In this document: piece by piece, positions 37,565 to 45,746 of the stretch
Numbering within the stretch: position 1 is the stretch's first letter
Layout of the letters: each line of letters opens with the position of its first letter
Notes under the pieces: model-generated
Seen by the model: the letters and a program-made list of their open reading frames with translations, nothing else
What the model was told of the DNA's origin: nothing
The model's database searches: none
NCBI GenBank assembly: GCA_023667285.1
Contig: JAMPAK010000001.1
Span: 916,690 to 964,223 of the forward strand
Direction of reading: 5' to 3'
DNA from: Muribaculaceae bacterium
GTDB taxonomy: Bacteria; Bacteroidota; Bacteroidia; Bacteroidales; Muribaculaceae
Length of the DNA stretch: 47,534 nucleotides
Position numbers and translations under genes: made by a program

Positions 37565-38875
37565 TCAATCCCTGCGATATATGCAGGCTCCCACGGAGTT
37601 GAGGCGAGTGTCGATGGCCTCATATCCACGGTCAATCTGGTCTATGTTGTCGATGGTCGACACCCCTTTGGCGCTCATGGCCGCAATGAGCATGGCTATG
37701 CCGGCGCGGATGTCGGGCGAATGCATCTTGTTGGCGCGCAGTGCAAACTTGTGGTCGAGGCCAATCACCACAGCCCTGTGGGGGTCGCAGAGCATAATCT
37801 GGGCGCCCATGTCGATGAGCCTGTCCACAAAGAACAGTCGGCTCTCAAACATCTTCTGGTGTATAAGCACACTCCCCCTGCACTGTGTGGCCGTCACAAG
37901 CATCACCGACAGAAGGTCTGGTGTAAGGCCCGGCCACGGTGCATCCGCTATGGTCGGAATCGAGCCGTCGAGATTGGTCTCTATCTCATACACATCCTGC
38001 TCCGGGACAACGATGTCATCTCCGTTGCGCTCCAGGTTGATGCCAAGGCGCCGGAATGAGTCGGGGATAATCCCCAGATTGTCATAGGAGACATCCTTGA
38101 TGGTGAGAGTGCTTCGTGTCAGTGCAGCCATCCCGATGAATGACCCCACCTCAATCATGTCAGGCAGTATGGTGTGGTCAGCACCTGAGAGACGCTCAGT
38201 CCCCGTGATGCGGAGAAGATTGGAGCCTATCCCGTCTATCTGCACACCCATCCCCACGAGCATCTTGCATAGCTGCTGCACATAAGGCTCGCAGGCCGCA
38301 TTGTATATTGTGGTGGTCCCATCAGCCAGCGCAGCTGCCATGATGATATTTGCAGTTCCCGTCACCGATGCCTCATCGAGCAGCATGTAGCACCCCTTGA
38401 GGCCATTGACAGTCACGAGATAATATGCCTGGCGCTCTTCATTGTAAGCTATCATGGCTCCCAGTTTCGACAGGCCGGTGATATGGGTGTCCACCTTCCG
38501 TCGGCCTATCTTGTCGCCGCCGGGCTTGGCAAAGTAAGCCTGTCCCAGACGCGCCAGAAGCGGCCCCACCACAAGCACTGAGCCTCGCAGACCGGCACAC
38601 CGAGCCACAAAGTCTGCGCTCGACACATAGTCCTCATCGATGTCATCGGCCTGAAAACGATATGTCGACTCATCGAGTTTCTCAACCTTCACATTCATTG
38701 CTCTCAGCAGATTGATCAGATTGGTCACATCGAGGATATTCGGTATATTGTGGATGGTGACAGGCTCACGGGTCAGAAGCGTTGCGCTGATCACCTGGAG
38801 GGCTTCGTTCTTTGCTCCCTGGGGACGGATATCGCCATGTAGATGATGGCCTCCTTCAATAATATAAGTGCTCAT
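37565..38875 (-). CDS. murA: UDP-N-acetylglucosamine 1-carboxyvinyltransferase with Asp at the catalytic Cys position
   Basis: A 436-aa enolpyruvyl transferase that adds phosphoenolpyruvate to UDP-GlcNAc, the first committed step of peptidoglycan synthesis. It has the two-domain inside-out barrel layout: PQGAKNEALQVISATLL near the start (Lys22 region), LRGSVLVVGPLLARLGQA, and PGGDKIGRRKVDTHI. Asp121 stands where E. coli MurA has Cys115; this change is known from M. tuberculosis and Chlamydia enzymes and confers insensitivity to fosfomycin. It opens a leftward operon with the RSH gene 20 bp downstream. No TAnnTTTG box is seen in the 116 bp to murB, so it may be cotranscribed with murB. Confidence 0.96.
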   Translation of the reverse strand: MSTYIIEGGHHLHGDIRPQGAKNEALQVISATLLTREPVTIHNIPNILDVTNLINLLRAMNVKVEKLDESTYRFQADDIDEDYVSSADFVARCAGLRGSVLVVGPLLARLGQAYFAKPGGDKIGRRKVDTHITGLSKLGAMIAYNEERQAYYLVTVNGLKGCYMLLDEASVTGTANIIMAAALADGTTTIYNAACEPYVQQLCKMLVGMGVQIDGIGSNLLRITGTERLSGADHTILPDMIEVGSFIGMAALTRSTLTIKDVSYDNLGIIPDSFRRLGINLERNGDDIVVPEQDVYEIETNLDGSIPTIADAPWPGLTPDLLSVMLVTATQCRGSVLIHQKMFESRLFFVDRLIDMGAQIMLCDPHRAVVIGLDHKFALRANKMHSPDIRAGIAMLIAAMSAKGVSTIDNIDQIDRGYEAIDTRLNSVGACIYRRD

Positions 38876-38991
38876 AGACAGGATAGTTGAGAGATGAGGG
38901 ATGAGAGATGTTTTTTTTTGACAGTGTTGAGATCACCGCAGCCCCTAGTGGCTTTGTTTACTCATGTTATAATTATTTAACAATCCAAGGG

Positions 38992-40011
38992 TCAGATGTG
39001 TTCAACCTCAGGTGAGAGTGTTATCCCAAACCTCTCTCTGACACTGGCGATGATGGCATTCTCAAGCGCCACAACCTCACCCGGAGTGCCCTTCCGCTCA
39101 GGGTTGACAATCACCAGCGGCTGTGAGTGCCACACGGCCACATTGCCCATGCTCTTCCCTTTCCATCCGCAGCGGTCTATCATCCAGGCTGCCGGAATCT
39201 TTACCCCGCTCTCCACATCATAGTGAGGCACATTCTCCGGTCCACCCTCCTTCTCGCAAATCCTCTCGAACGTCTCCCTGTCCACCACCGGGTTCTTGAA
39301 AAAACTCCCCGCGCTGGGCACACGGGCCGGATCAGGCAGTTTTGTGTTGCGTATCTCTATCACAGCCTCTCTCACCTCTCCGGGCGTAGCCGGCGGAGTG
39401 GCAAACCGCTTCGACAGCGCCGGATATGTAGTGTTAGGCTTCGGGGTCGCAGACAGTCTGAAGGTCACCGAGGCGATGATGTAGTTCTTCTTCATCACTG
39501 GGTTCTTAAACATCGACCATCTGTAGCCATACCCACAATCCTCTGCCTTGAGATTGACAAACTCACCCCTCGAGCGGTCAAATGCCTCAATGGTGTCTAT
39601 GACGTCGGCAGCCTCCACCCCATATGCACCTACGTTCTGCACCGCAGCAGAGCCTACCTCCCCGGGAATCCCCGATAGATTCTCAACGCCCCACAGTCCG
39701 CGGCCACCCATCTCCTCTATAAACGAATCCATGGTCTCACCCGCACCCGCCCTTACAAGCACAGTGTCTCCATCAGTCTTCACAGTCTCTATCCCCCGGA
39801 TGGCGCTGTGAATCACCACTCCAGGATAGTCGCGCAGGAACAGCAAGTTGCTCCCCGCCCCGATATGAAAGATATCCACCTCCTGGCGTATAGTCGAGAG
39901 GAGAAACGAGATATCGTCGCGTGAGTCATATTCCATGAAGCATCCGCATTTAACAGGCATAGCGAATGTATTGCGGTCAGTGAGATCGAAATTTTGACGG
40001 GATGTAATCAT
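38992..40011 (-). CDS. murB: UDP-N-acetylenolpyruvoylglucosamine reductase
   Basis: About 339 aa from the ATG at 40011 (MITSRQNFDLTDRNTFAM). This FAD enzyme reduces the MurA product with NADPH to UDP-MurNAc. Visible: the FAD-binding segments NTFAM and HIGAGSNLLFL, GIPGEVGSAAVQNVGAYG, and the catalytic Ser236 in AGSFFKNP; the C-terminal substrate domain is complete. The ORF is open to 40062, but those upstream codons run through a promoter (40017-40048). The promoter is so close that the mRNA may begin at or a few bases before the ATG. Confidence 0.95.
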   Translation of the reverse strand: MITSRQNFDLTDRNTFAMPVKCGCFMEYDSRDDISFLLSTIRQEVDIFHIGAGSNLLFLRDYPGVVIHSAIRGIETVKTDGDTVLVRAGAGETMDSFIEEMGGRGLWGVENLSGIPGEVGSAAVQNVGAYGVEAADVIDTIEAFDRSRGEFVNLKAEDCGYGYRWSMFKNPVMKKNYIIASVTFRLSATPKPNTTYPALSKRFATPPATPGEVREAVIEIRNTKLPDPARVPSAGSFFKNPVVDRETFERICEKEGGPENVPHYDVESGVKIPAAWMIDRCGWKGKSMGNVAVWHSQPLVIVNPERKGTPGEVVALENAIIASVRERFGITLSPEVEHI

Positions 40012-40016
40012 ATCTG

Positions 40017-40048
40017 CAAAGTTAACCATTATTTCCCATATCGGCAAG
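40017..40048 (-). promoter_or_regulatory. Promoter of murB
   Basis: On the minus strand CTTG (40045-40048), a 20-bp spacer and TAACTTTG (40017-40024) match the Bacteroidetes -33/-7 pattern well. The expected start, 4-7 nt past the box, falls on or next to the A of the murB ATG (40011). Confidence 0.6.
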
Positions 40049-40057
40049 GGGTGTGAT

Positions 40058-40112
40058 GACAATAAGAGACCCGCCCGTACCGGAGTCTTTACCTCCGTCC
40101 CAGGCGGGTCTC
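40058..40112 (-). terminator. Terminator after htpG
   Basis: GAGACCCGCC (40066-40075) pairs perfectly with GGCGGGTCTC (40103-40112), with an inner 5-bp stem CGGAG/CTCCG (40081-40085/40093-40097). On the minus strand TTATTGT follows. It lies 20 bp past the htpG stop and just upstream of the murB promoter. Confidence 0.75.
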
Positions 40113-40131
40113 ATGGATGTGTTATGAGGTA

Positions 40132-42174
40132 TTACAATAACTCTACCGATCTGTGGACAAACTCTGTGAGGGCCTTACCCTTGAGCAGGCCGTTGCCCAG
40201 CAGCGCCAGGTCTATCATCTGTCTAACCTTCGGACGACCTGCGGCATATTCGGAGACTATCTTCTCCTGCTCCTTGCGCGACTTCTCCACATTCTCCATG
40301 AGAGCCTTCTCCTTCTCAGACTGCTCAGGCGTGGGCTTATTGTCCTTAAACTCAGCGCGTAGTGAGGTCAGGCTCGCATTGTCAGCCTCGACTGCTGAGC
40401 GCAGCGGCGACAGAGAGGCGCCTATCTTCTCCTCAGCCTCCTTCAACTCGCTCTCCACGAGAGGCTGCGCCGTGTTCACAATCAGGTTATAGCTGTCAGG
40501 CAGTTCGGCATAGAAGGCCATGCCGGGCTGTGTGGCTGCCATATCCTTCATTCGGCGCATATACTCATTCTGTGTCACAAGCACAGGGTCGGCCTTCGGG
40601 TCGAGGCTCTGGAACGACACCAGAAACTCGCTCTTCTCCATCTTCGGAAGCTGAGAGCGGAAGAGTGTGGTGAGCATCGAGATAGAGTCTGCGCTCAGAC
40701 CCGTGTTGTCATCGCCTTCCTTGGGGATGAGACGTGAGGCTGTATCTGAGTCCACACGCACGAAACGCGTCTTCTCAACCTTGCTCTCGAGCATAGAGAT
40801 AAAGTGGCTGTCAAGTTGTCCGTCCATCACCAGGACATTGTAGCCCTTGTCCGTCGCAGCCTTGATATAACTGTATTGGGCCGTCGGGTCGGTGGCATAG
40901 ATATAGACCACATCCCCGTCCTTGTCTGTCTGGGTTGACTCGATGAGCTTACGATACTCCTCGAGTGTGAAATATTTCCCATCCGTGTCCTTGACAAGAC
41001 AGAACTTCATGGCCGAGTCACAGAACTTCTCATCCGTGAGCATGCCATACTGGATGAAGATGCGTATGTCGTCCCACTTCTTCTCAAAGTCTGCACGGTC
41101 TGCCTTGAAGAGCTCCTCAAGGCGTGAGGCCACCTTCTTGGTGATATAGCCTGAGATTTTCTTTACAGCACGGTCGCTCTGCAGATATGAGCGCGACACA
41201 TTCAGTGGGATGTCGGGAGAGTCAATCACACCTTGAAGAAGCATCATGAACTCAGGCACCACACCCTCCACCGAGTCAGTCACAAACACCTGGTTGCAGT
41301 AGAGCTGGATGCGGTCCTTGCGGATGTCCAGATTGCTCTTGATCTTGGGAAAATAGAGTATTCCGGTCAGCGTGAAGGGGTAATCCACGTTGAGGTGTAT
41401 CCAGAACAGCGGATCCTCCTGTCCCGGATACAAGTCGCGATAGAATGTCCGGTAATCATCGTCGGTCAGTTCTGCCGGCTTCTTGGCCCACAGGGGCTCG
41501 GTGGCGTTGATGACATTGGGCTTGTCAGTGTCCTGATACTTTCCGTCCTTCCACTCCTGCACCTTGCCTGAGATTACAGGCACCGGCAGGAAGCGGCAAT
41601 ACTTCTTGAGCAGCAGGTCTATGCGGCTCTGCTCCAGATACTCCTTGTTGTCATCATCGATATAGAGTATCACATCCGTGCCTCTGCTGGTCTTGTCGGC
41701 CGGCTCCATCTCATACTCCGGAGAGCCGTCACAACTCCACCTCACGGCCTCCGCACCCTCCTTATATGACAGAGTGCGTATCTCAACCTTCTTGCTCACC
41801 ATGAAGGCCGAGTAGAATCCCAGTCCGAAGTGGCCTATGATGCCGGGAGCCGAGTCTTTGAACTTGTTGACAAACTCCTCAGCCCCTGAGAATGCTATCT
41901 GATTGATATATTTCTCAACCTCCTCGGCTGTCATGCCGATGCCGTGGTCTGAGACGGTTACGGTCCCGGCCTCTTTGTCGACCTTGACCTCCACGTTCAT
42001 CTCGCCGAGCTCACCCTTGAAGTCACCGAACGCTGAGAGGGTCTGGAGTTTGCGGGTGGCGTCGATGGCGTTGGCCACGAGCTCGCGCAGGAATATTTCG
42101 TTGTCTGAATAGAGGAATTTCTTGATGACGGGGAAGATGTTTTCCGTCGTCACGCCAATATGTCCTTTCTGCAT
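40132..42174 (-). CDS. htpG: Molecular chaperone HtpG (Hsp90)
   Basis: A 680-aa bacterial Hsp90. The N-terminal GHKL ATPase domain shows LRELVANAIDATRKL, DHGIGMTAEEV and GHFGLGFYSAFMV; the middle domain (about 230-480) and the C-terminal dimerisation domain are complete, and there is no MEEVD tail, as in all bacterial forms. It remodels client proteins under stress. Single gene with a sigma-54-like promoter upstream (42222-42236) similar to that of groESL, and a hairpin terminator downstream. Confidence 0.97.
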   Translation of the reverse strand: MQKGHIGVTTENIFPVIKKFLYSDNEIFLRELVANAIDATRKLQTLSAFGDFKGELGEMNVEVKVDKEAGTVTVSDHGIGMTAEEVEKYINQIAFSGAEEFVNKFKDSAPGIIGHFGLGFYSAFMVSKKVEIRTLSYKEGAEAVRWSCDGSPEYEMEPADKTSRGTDVILYIDDDNKEYLEQSRIDLLLKKYCRFLPVPVISGKVQEWKDGKYQDTDKPNVINATEPLWAKKPAELTDDDYRTFYRDLYPGQEDPLFWIHLNVDYPFTLTGILYFPKIKSNLDIRKDRIQLYCNQVFVTDSVEGVVPEFMMLLQGVIDSPDIPLNVSRSYLQSDRAVKKISGYITKKVASRLEELFKADRADFEKKWDDIRIFIQYGMLTDEKFCDSAMKFCLVKDTDGKYFTLEEYRKLIESTQTDKDGDVVYIYATDPTAQYSYIKAATDKGYNVLVMDGQLDSHFISMLESKVEKTRFVRVDSDTASRLIPKEGDDNTGLSADSISMLTTLFRSQLPKMEKSEFLVSFQSLDPKADPVLVTQNEYMRRMKDMAATQPGMAFYAELPDSYNLIVNTAQPLVESELKEAEEKIGASLSPLRSAVEADNASLTSLRAEFKDNKPTPEQSEKEKALMENVEKSRKEQEKIVSEYAAGRPKVRQMIDLALLGNGLLKGKALTEFVHRSVELL

Positions 42175-42220
42175 GATATATGTTTTGATAAGATTATTCT
42201 ATTTACTTACTAACAATCTA

Positions 42221-42251
42221 TGCAAAAATTGTGCCGATGACAATGCTGACA
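42221..42251 (-). promoter_or_regulatory. Sigma-54-type promoter of htpG with upstream TGTCA repeats
   Basis: The minus strand reads CGGCACAATTTTTGCA: GG (plus 42234-42235) and GC (plus 42222-42223) with exactly 10 bases between, a near-consensus RpoN core (GGCAC-N5-TTGCA). The predicted start is near 42210, leaving a 36-nt leader, like groES. TGTCA occurs twice just upstream (42247-42251 and 42238-42242). Confidence 0.6.
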
Positions 42252-42311
42252 AAAAATGTGAAAAAATGGCAGATTCCCCTGTTCCCTCCCCATCTGCAGT
42301 CGCAGTTATAT

Positions 42312-42343
42312 TTTGGCATTCTCACCGAATTTGACTAATTTTG
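42312..42343 (+). promoter_or_regulatory. Promoter of the 42362 gene
   Basis: TTTG (42312-42315), a 20-bp spacer and TAATTTTG (42336-42343) fit the Bacteroidetes -33/-7 consensus fully. The start of transcription would fall near 42349, 13 nt before the ATG at 42362. Confidence 0.75.
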
Positions 42344-42361
42344 CACAAAACAACACGCTCT

Positions 42362-42784
42362 ATGAAACGACTAATCTTCCCATTGCTGGCCTCCATCATG
42401 GCCTTTCTCCCGGTCAATGCCCGCATGGTCAGGGGCTGTGTCTCAGCCTCCGAAGGGGAGCCGGCATTCACTGTCGACAGCATTGATTGCCGCAAGGACC
42501 TTACACGTGTCTATGGCCGCCTCCAGGGCCGTCCTCACACCTCCATGCGCATCGATGCCATCTCCATGCTCGTTCCCGGCGCCGTCCTCAAGGAGTGTAC
42601 CGACATTGATGGTGTCGACTTCAACCGTTGGTTCCAGTGGGAGGACGACGGCGTTATTCTCCTCGAGCTCGACTTCGGCCCCGTCAAGGACGCCCGTACA
42701 GGCCAGTTGACCTTTGTCACCCCCCGCGGCAGTTCCGTGGTCAAATGGCACACGCCGGCTCCGGCTAAGAAGAACAAAAAATAG
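42362..42784 (+). CDS. Small secreted protein of unknown function
   Basis: A 140-aa protein from the ATG at 42362, where a signal peptide begins (MKRLIFPLLASIMAFLPVNA); an in-frame TTG at 42341 lies inside the promoter. The mature part (about 118 aa) has two cysteines, GCVS and IDCRKD, and short beta-like segments (TRVYGRLQGRPHTSMRIDAI), ending in a lysine-rich tail (PAPAKKNKK). No family is recognised. topB starts 11 bp after the stop behind a strong Shine-Dalgarno site, so the two are cotranscribed. Confidence 0.8.
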   Translation: MKRLIFPLLASIMAFLPVNARMVRGCVSASEGEPAFTVDSIDCRKDLTRVYGRLQGRPHTSMRIDAISMLVPGAVLKECTDIDGVDFNRWFQWEDDGVILLELDFGPVKDARTGQLTFVTPRGSSVVKWHTPAPAKKNKK

Positions 42785-42798
42785 GAGGTAGGCTCTTG
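42783..42798 (+). promoter_or_regulatory. Shine-Dalgarno site and TTG start of topB
   Basis: AGGAGG (42783-42788) overlaps the stop codon of the upstream gene and stands 7 nt before TTG (42796-42798). Strong Shine-Dalgarno sites are rare in this window, and the next residues (RLCITEKPSVA) match the usual TopB N terminus, so a TTG start is well supported. Confidence 0.8.
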
Positions 42799-44832
42799 AG
42801 ACTCTGTATCACTGAGAAACCCAGTGTGGCGCGCGATATCGCACGCCTCCTTGGCGCTGATATGAAGCGCGACGGCTATTTCGAGGGAAATGGCTACTGT
42901 GTCACATGGACCTTCGGTCACCTCTGCACCCTCAAGGAGCCTCACGACTATTCCGAGGGGTGGAAGCGTTGGAGCCTTGGCGCCCTACCAATGATTCCGG
43001 CTAAATTCGGCATAAAGCTCATCCCTGATGCCGGATACGAACGACAGTTCCACGTCATAGAATCCCTGGCCGGACAGGCCGACGAGATCATAAACTGCGG
43101 CGATGCCGGCCAGGAGGGTGAGCTCATCCAGCGATGGGTCATGCAGAAGGCCGGTGTGAAGTGTCCCGTCAGGAGGCTCTGGATCTCTTCGCTCACAGAC
43201 GACGCCATCCGCGATGGTTTCAGCGACCTAAAGCCTGAGGCTGACTACAAGAACCTCTATTATGCCGGACTCTCGCGCGCCATCGGCGACTGGATTCTCG
43301 GCATGAACTGCACACGCCTATACTCGCTCAAATACTCCGAACCGGGCAAGGTCCTCTCCATCGGCCGTGTCCAGACACCCACGCTGGCCCTCATCGTGCA
43401 GCGCCACAGGGAGATTGTCGATTTCAAGCCTGAGGATTTCTGGGAACTCAAATCCCTATACCGCGACACCCTCTTCAGCGCCGTCTCAGGCCGATTCAAG
43501 AAAACAGAGGAGGCTCAGGCCGCTCTCTCGCAGATTGAAGGAAAGGAGATGGTCATCAAGGATATTCAGGAGAAGCAGGGACGCGAGGCCGCTCCCAGGC
43601 TCTTCGACCTCACATCGCTCCAGGTGGAGTGCAACAAGAAGTGGGGATGGACCGCCGACGAGACCCTGCGCCTCATCCAGTCTCTCTACGAGAAGAAGGT
43701 CACTACCTATCCTCGTGTCGACACCACATATCTCAGTGAGGATCTTCACCCCAAGATTCCATCCATCCTGTCGGCCATGACCCCTTATGCACCCCAGACA
43801 GCCCCCATTCTGGCTGGAAAGATTGCAAAGAACAAGAAGATTTTCGACAACTCAAAGATCACAGACCACCACGCCATTATCCCCACCGGGCAGTCGCCGT
43901 CCGTGCTTATCGGCGACGAGCGCAAGCTCTATCATCTCATTGCCCTGCGCTTCATTGGTGTGTTCTATCCTGACTGCCGCTTCATGACCACCACTGTCCA
44001 GGGCGAAGTCGACACCATCCCTTTCAAGGCGTCCGGCAAGGTCATCACAGACCCCGGATGGCGCGCTCTCTATGAGGAGTCCAAGGATGAGGATAGCCGC
44101 AAGGAGGACGACGGCGAGGCCATACTCCCTGAATTCAGGGTGGGGGAGAGCGGACCGCAGCAACCATCGCTGGTCAAGAAAACCACTCAGCCTCCTAAAT
44201 ATTACACTGAGGGAACTCTCCTCCGTGCCATGGAGAGCGCCGGCAAGACCGTCGACGACGAGACCCTGCGTGAGGCCATGAAGGAGAATGGCATCGGCCG
44301 CCCATCCACACGCGCCGCCATCATCGAGACCCTCTTTAAGCGCCGCTACATTCAGCGTAACCGCAAGTCCATCGTCCCCACGCAGGCAGGCATAGACCTG
44401 ATTGACTCCATCAACGAGGAACTCCTCAAGAGCGCCAAGCTCACCGGCCTCTGGGAGAACAAACTCCGCCGCATAGAGCGCGGAGCATACTCCGCATCCG
44501 AGTTTATCGACGAACTCAAGACCCTTGTCAACGAGATTGTCCTCAATGTCCTCGCCGACAACTCGCGCAGCAAGATTCTTGTCGAGGATGAGAAGAAATC
44601 CTCCGGCAAGGCCTCAAAGTCCTCTCCGGCTCCTGCTCCCAAGAAGCCGCGTGCACCCCGAATCACCAAGTTCGAGCAGGTGGAATGTCCCCTCTGTCAT
44701 CAGGGCCACATCGTCAAGGGCCACACCGCCTTCGGCTGCAGCCGCCACCGCGACGGTTGCAATCTCAGGCTTTTCTTCACAGACTATCCTGAAGACCTCA
44801 CCCCCTCAAAACTCAAGAAGAAGCTCGGTTGA
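42796..44832 (+). CDS. topB: DNA topoisomerase III
   Basis: A 678-aa type IA topoisomerase with a TTG start. It cuts one DNA strand through a 5'-phosphotyrosine link and decatenates DNA. The N-terminal TOPRIM domain shows CITEKPSVARDIAR and the metal-binding DAGQEGE. The catalytic Tyr305 lies in TTYPRVDTTYL. Domain IV has GIGRPSTRAAIIETL. A C-terminal cysteine motif (CPLCHQGH...CSRHRDGC) near 630-660 is a probable zinc/TOPRIM-C-terminal repeat after an Ala/Pro/Lys linker. It is a chromosomal copy in a housekeeping setting, not within a mobile element. Confidence 0.95.
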   Translation: MRLCITEKPSVARDIARLLGADMKRDGYFEGNGYCVTWTFGHLCTLKEPHDYSEGWKRWSLGALPMIPAKFGIKLIPDAGYERQFHVIESLAGQADEIINCGDAGQEGELIQRWVMQKAGVKCPVRRLWISSLTDDAIRDGFSDLKPEADYKNLYYAGLSRAIGDWILGMNCTRLYSLKYSEPGKVLSIGRVQTPTLALIVQRHREIVDFKPEDFWELKSLYRDTLFSAVSGRFKKTEEAQAALSQIEGKEMVIKDIQEKQGREAAPRLFDLTSLQVECNKKWGWTADETLRLIQSLYEKKVTTYPRVDTTYLSEDLHPKIPSILSAMTPYAPQTAPILAGKIAKNKKIFDNSKITDHHAIIPTGQSPSVLIGDERKLYHLIALRFIGVFYPDCRFMTTTVQGEVDTIPFKASGKVITDPGWRALYEESKDEDSRKEDDGEAILPEFRVGESGPQQPSLVKKTTQPPKYYTEGTLLRAMESAGKTVDDETLREAMKENGIGRPSTRAAIIETLFKRRYIQRNRKSIVPTQAGIDLIDSINEELLKSAKLTGLWENKLRRIERGAYSASEFIDELKTLVNEIVLNVLADNSRSKILVEDEKKSSGKASKSSPAPAPKKPRAPRITKFEQVECPLCHQGHIVKGHTAFGCSRHRDGCNLRLFFTDYPEDLTPSKLKKKLG

Positions 44833-44840
44833 GCCTCCTT

Positions 44841-44872
44841 TTTGTTTATCTCAGCGGAATTTCTTAATTTTG
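44841..44872 (+). promoter_or_regulatory. Promoter of the tpiA operon
   Basis: TTTG (44841-44844), a 20-bp spacer and TAATTTTG (44865-44872) match the Bacteroidetes consensus fully. The leader to the tpiA ATG is about 35 nt. Confidence 0.75.
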
Positions 44873-44913
44873 CTCCCGGAAATTTCAACTGCCACATATT
44901 ATAAAAGGTAAAA

Positions 44914-45669
44914 ATGAGAAAGAATATCGTTGCAGGCAACTGGAAAATGAACACCACCCTGCCCGAAGGCATAAAACTTGCCAAGGAAGTGAACGACGCC
45001 CTTGCCACTGAGGCTCCCAAGTGTGACGTCATCATCTGCGTCCCCTTCACCCATCTGGCCATGATCAACGAGGTCATCGACAAGAACAAACTCGGCCTCG
45101 GCGCTGAGAACTGTGCCGACCACAAGTCAGGCGCTTACACCGGCGAGGTGTCCGCTCCCATGGTAGCCTCAACCGGTGCCACTTACGTCATCCTAGGCCA
45201 CTCAGAGCGCCGTCAGTATTATGGCGAGACCTCAGAGACCCTGCGCGCCAAGGTGCGTCTTGCTCTCGACAACTCTCTCGCACCCATCTTCTGCATCGGC
45301 GAGGTGCTTGAGCAGCGCGAGGATGGCTCTTATCTTGATGTCGTCAAGTCACAGATAGAGGAGGGACTCTTCAACCTCGATGCCGAGGAGTTTGGCAAGA
45401 TCATCCTCGCCTACGAGCCTGTTTGGGCCATTGGCACAGGCAAGACTGCCACTGCCGACCAGGCCGAGGAGATGCATGCTTTCATCCGCAAGACCATCGC
45501 CGAAAAGTATGGCAATGAGGTGGCTGAGAACACATCTATCCTCTATGGCGGAAGCTGCAAGCCCTCAAATGCCAAGGAAATCTTCTCAAAGCCCAACGTC
45601 GACGGCGGCCTCATCGGTGGCGCCGCTCTCGAGGCTGAGTCCTTCATGGGCATTGTAAACGCATTCTGA
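44914..45669 (+). CDS. tpiA: Triosephosphate isomerase
   Basis: A 251-aa TIM barrel that interconverts dihydroxyacetone phosphate and glyceraldehyde 3-phosphate. Catalytic residues are visible: Lys11 in NWKMN, His96 in LGHSERR and Glu168 in [11 protein letters not shown]; the phosphate loop GGSCKPSNA and the C-terminal [10 protein letters not shown] are intact. It has a strong consensus promoter and precedes a SPOR-domain gene and folE in the order common in Bacteroidales. Confidence 0.98.
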   Translation: MRKNIVAGNWKMNTTLPEGIKLAKEVNDALATEAPKCDVIICVPFTHLAMINEVIDKNKLGLGAENCADHKSGAYTGEVSAPMVASTGATYVILGHSERRQYYGETSETLRAKVRLALDNSLAPIFCIGEVLEQREDGSYLDVVKSQIEEGLFNLDAEEFGKIILAYEPVWAIGTGKTATADQAEEMHAFIRKTIAEKYGNEVAENTSILYGGSCKPSNAKEIFSKPNVDGGLIGGAALEAESFMGIVNAF

Positions 45670-45675
45670 TTCTGA

Positions 45676-45714
45676 CTGAGAGATGGGGGAGAATCACAAT
45701 CTCCCATCTCTCAG
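45676..45714 (+). terminator. Stem-loop between tpiA and the SPOR gene
   Basis: CTGAGAGATGGG (45676-45687) pairs with CCCATCTCTCAG (45703-45714), continuing inward with AGA/TCT after a GG bulge. There is no T tract, so it may set mRNA stability or uncouple tpiA from the genes below it rather than terminate fully. Confidence 0.5.
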
Positions 45715-45746
45715 CCATCTCTAACCACCATCCATCCATCCACCTC

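Noticed and set aside
38911-38919. T9 run between murA and murB as a terminator
   Set aside because: It is on the plus strand, opposite to both genes, and no stable stem precedes it; no plus-strand gene ends there.
42794-44832. topB as a marker of an integrative element
   Set aside because: topB-like genes occur in conjugative elements, but here no relaxase, integrase or transfer genes are near, and the neighbours are housekeeping genes.
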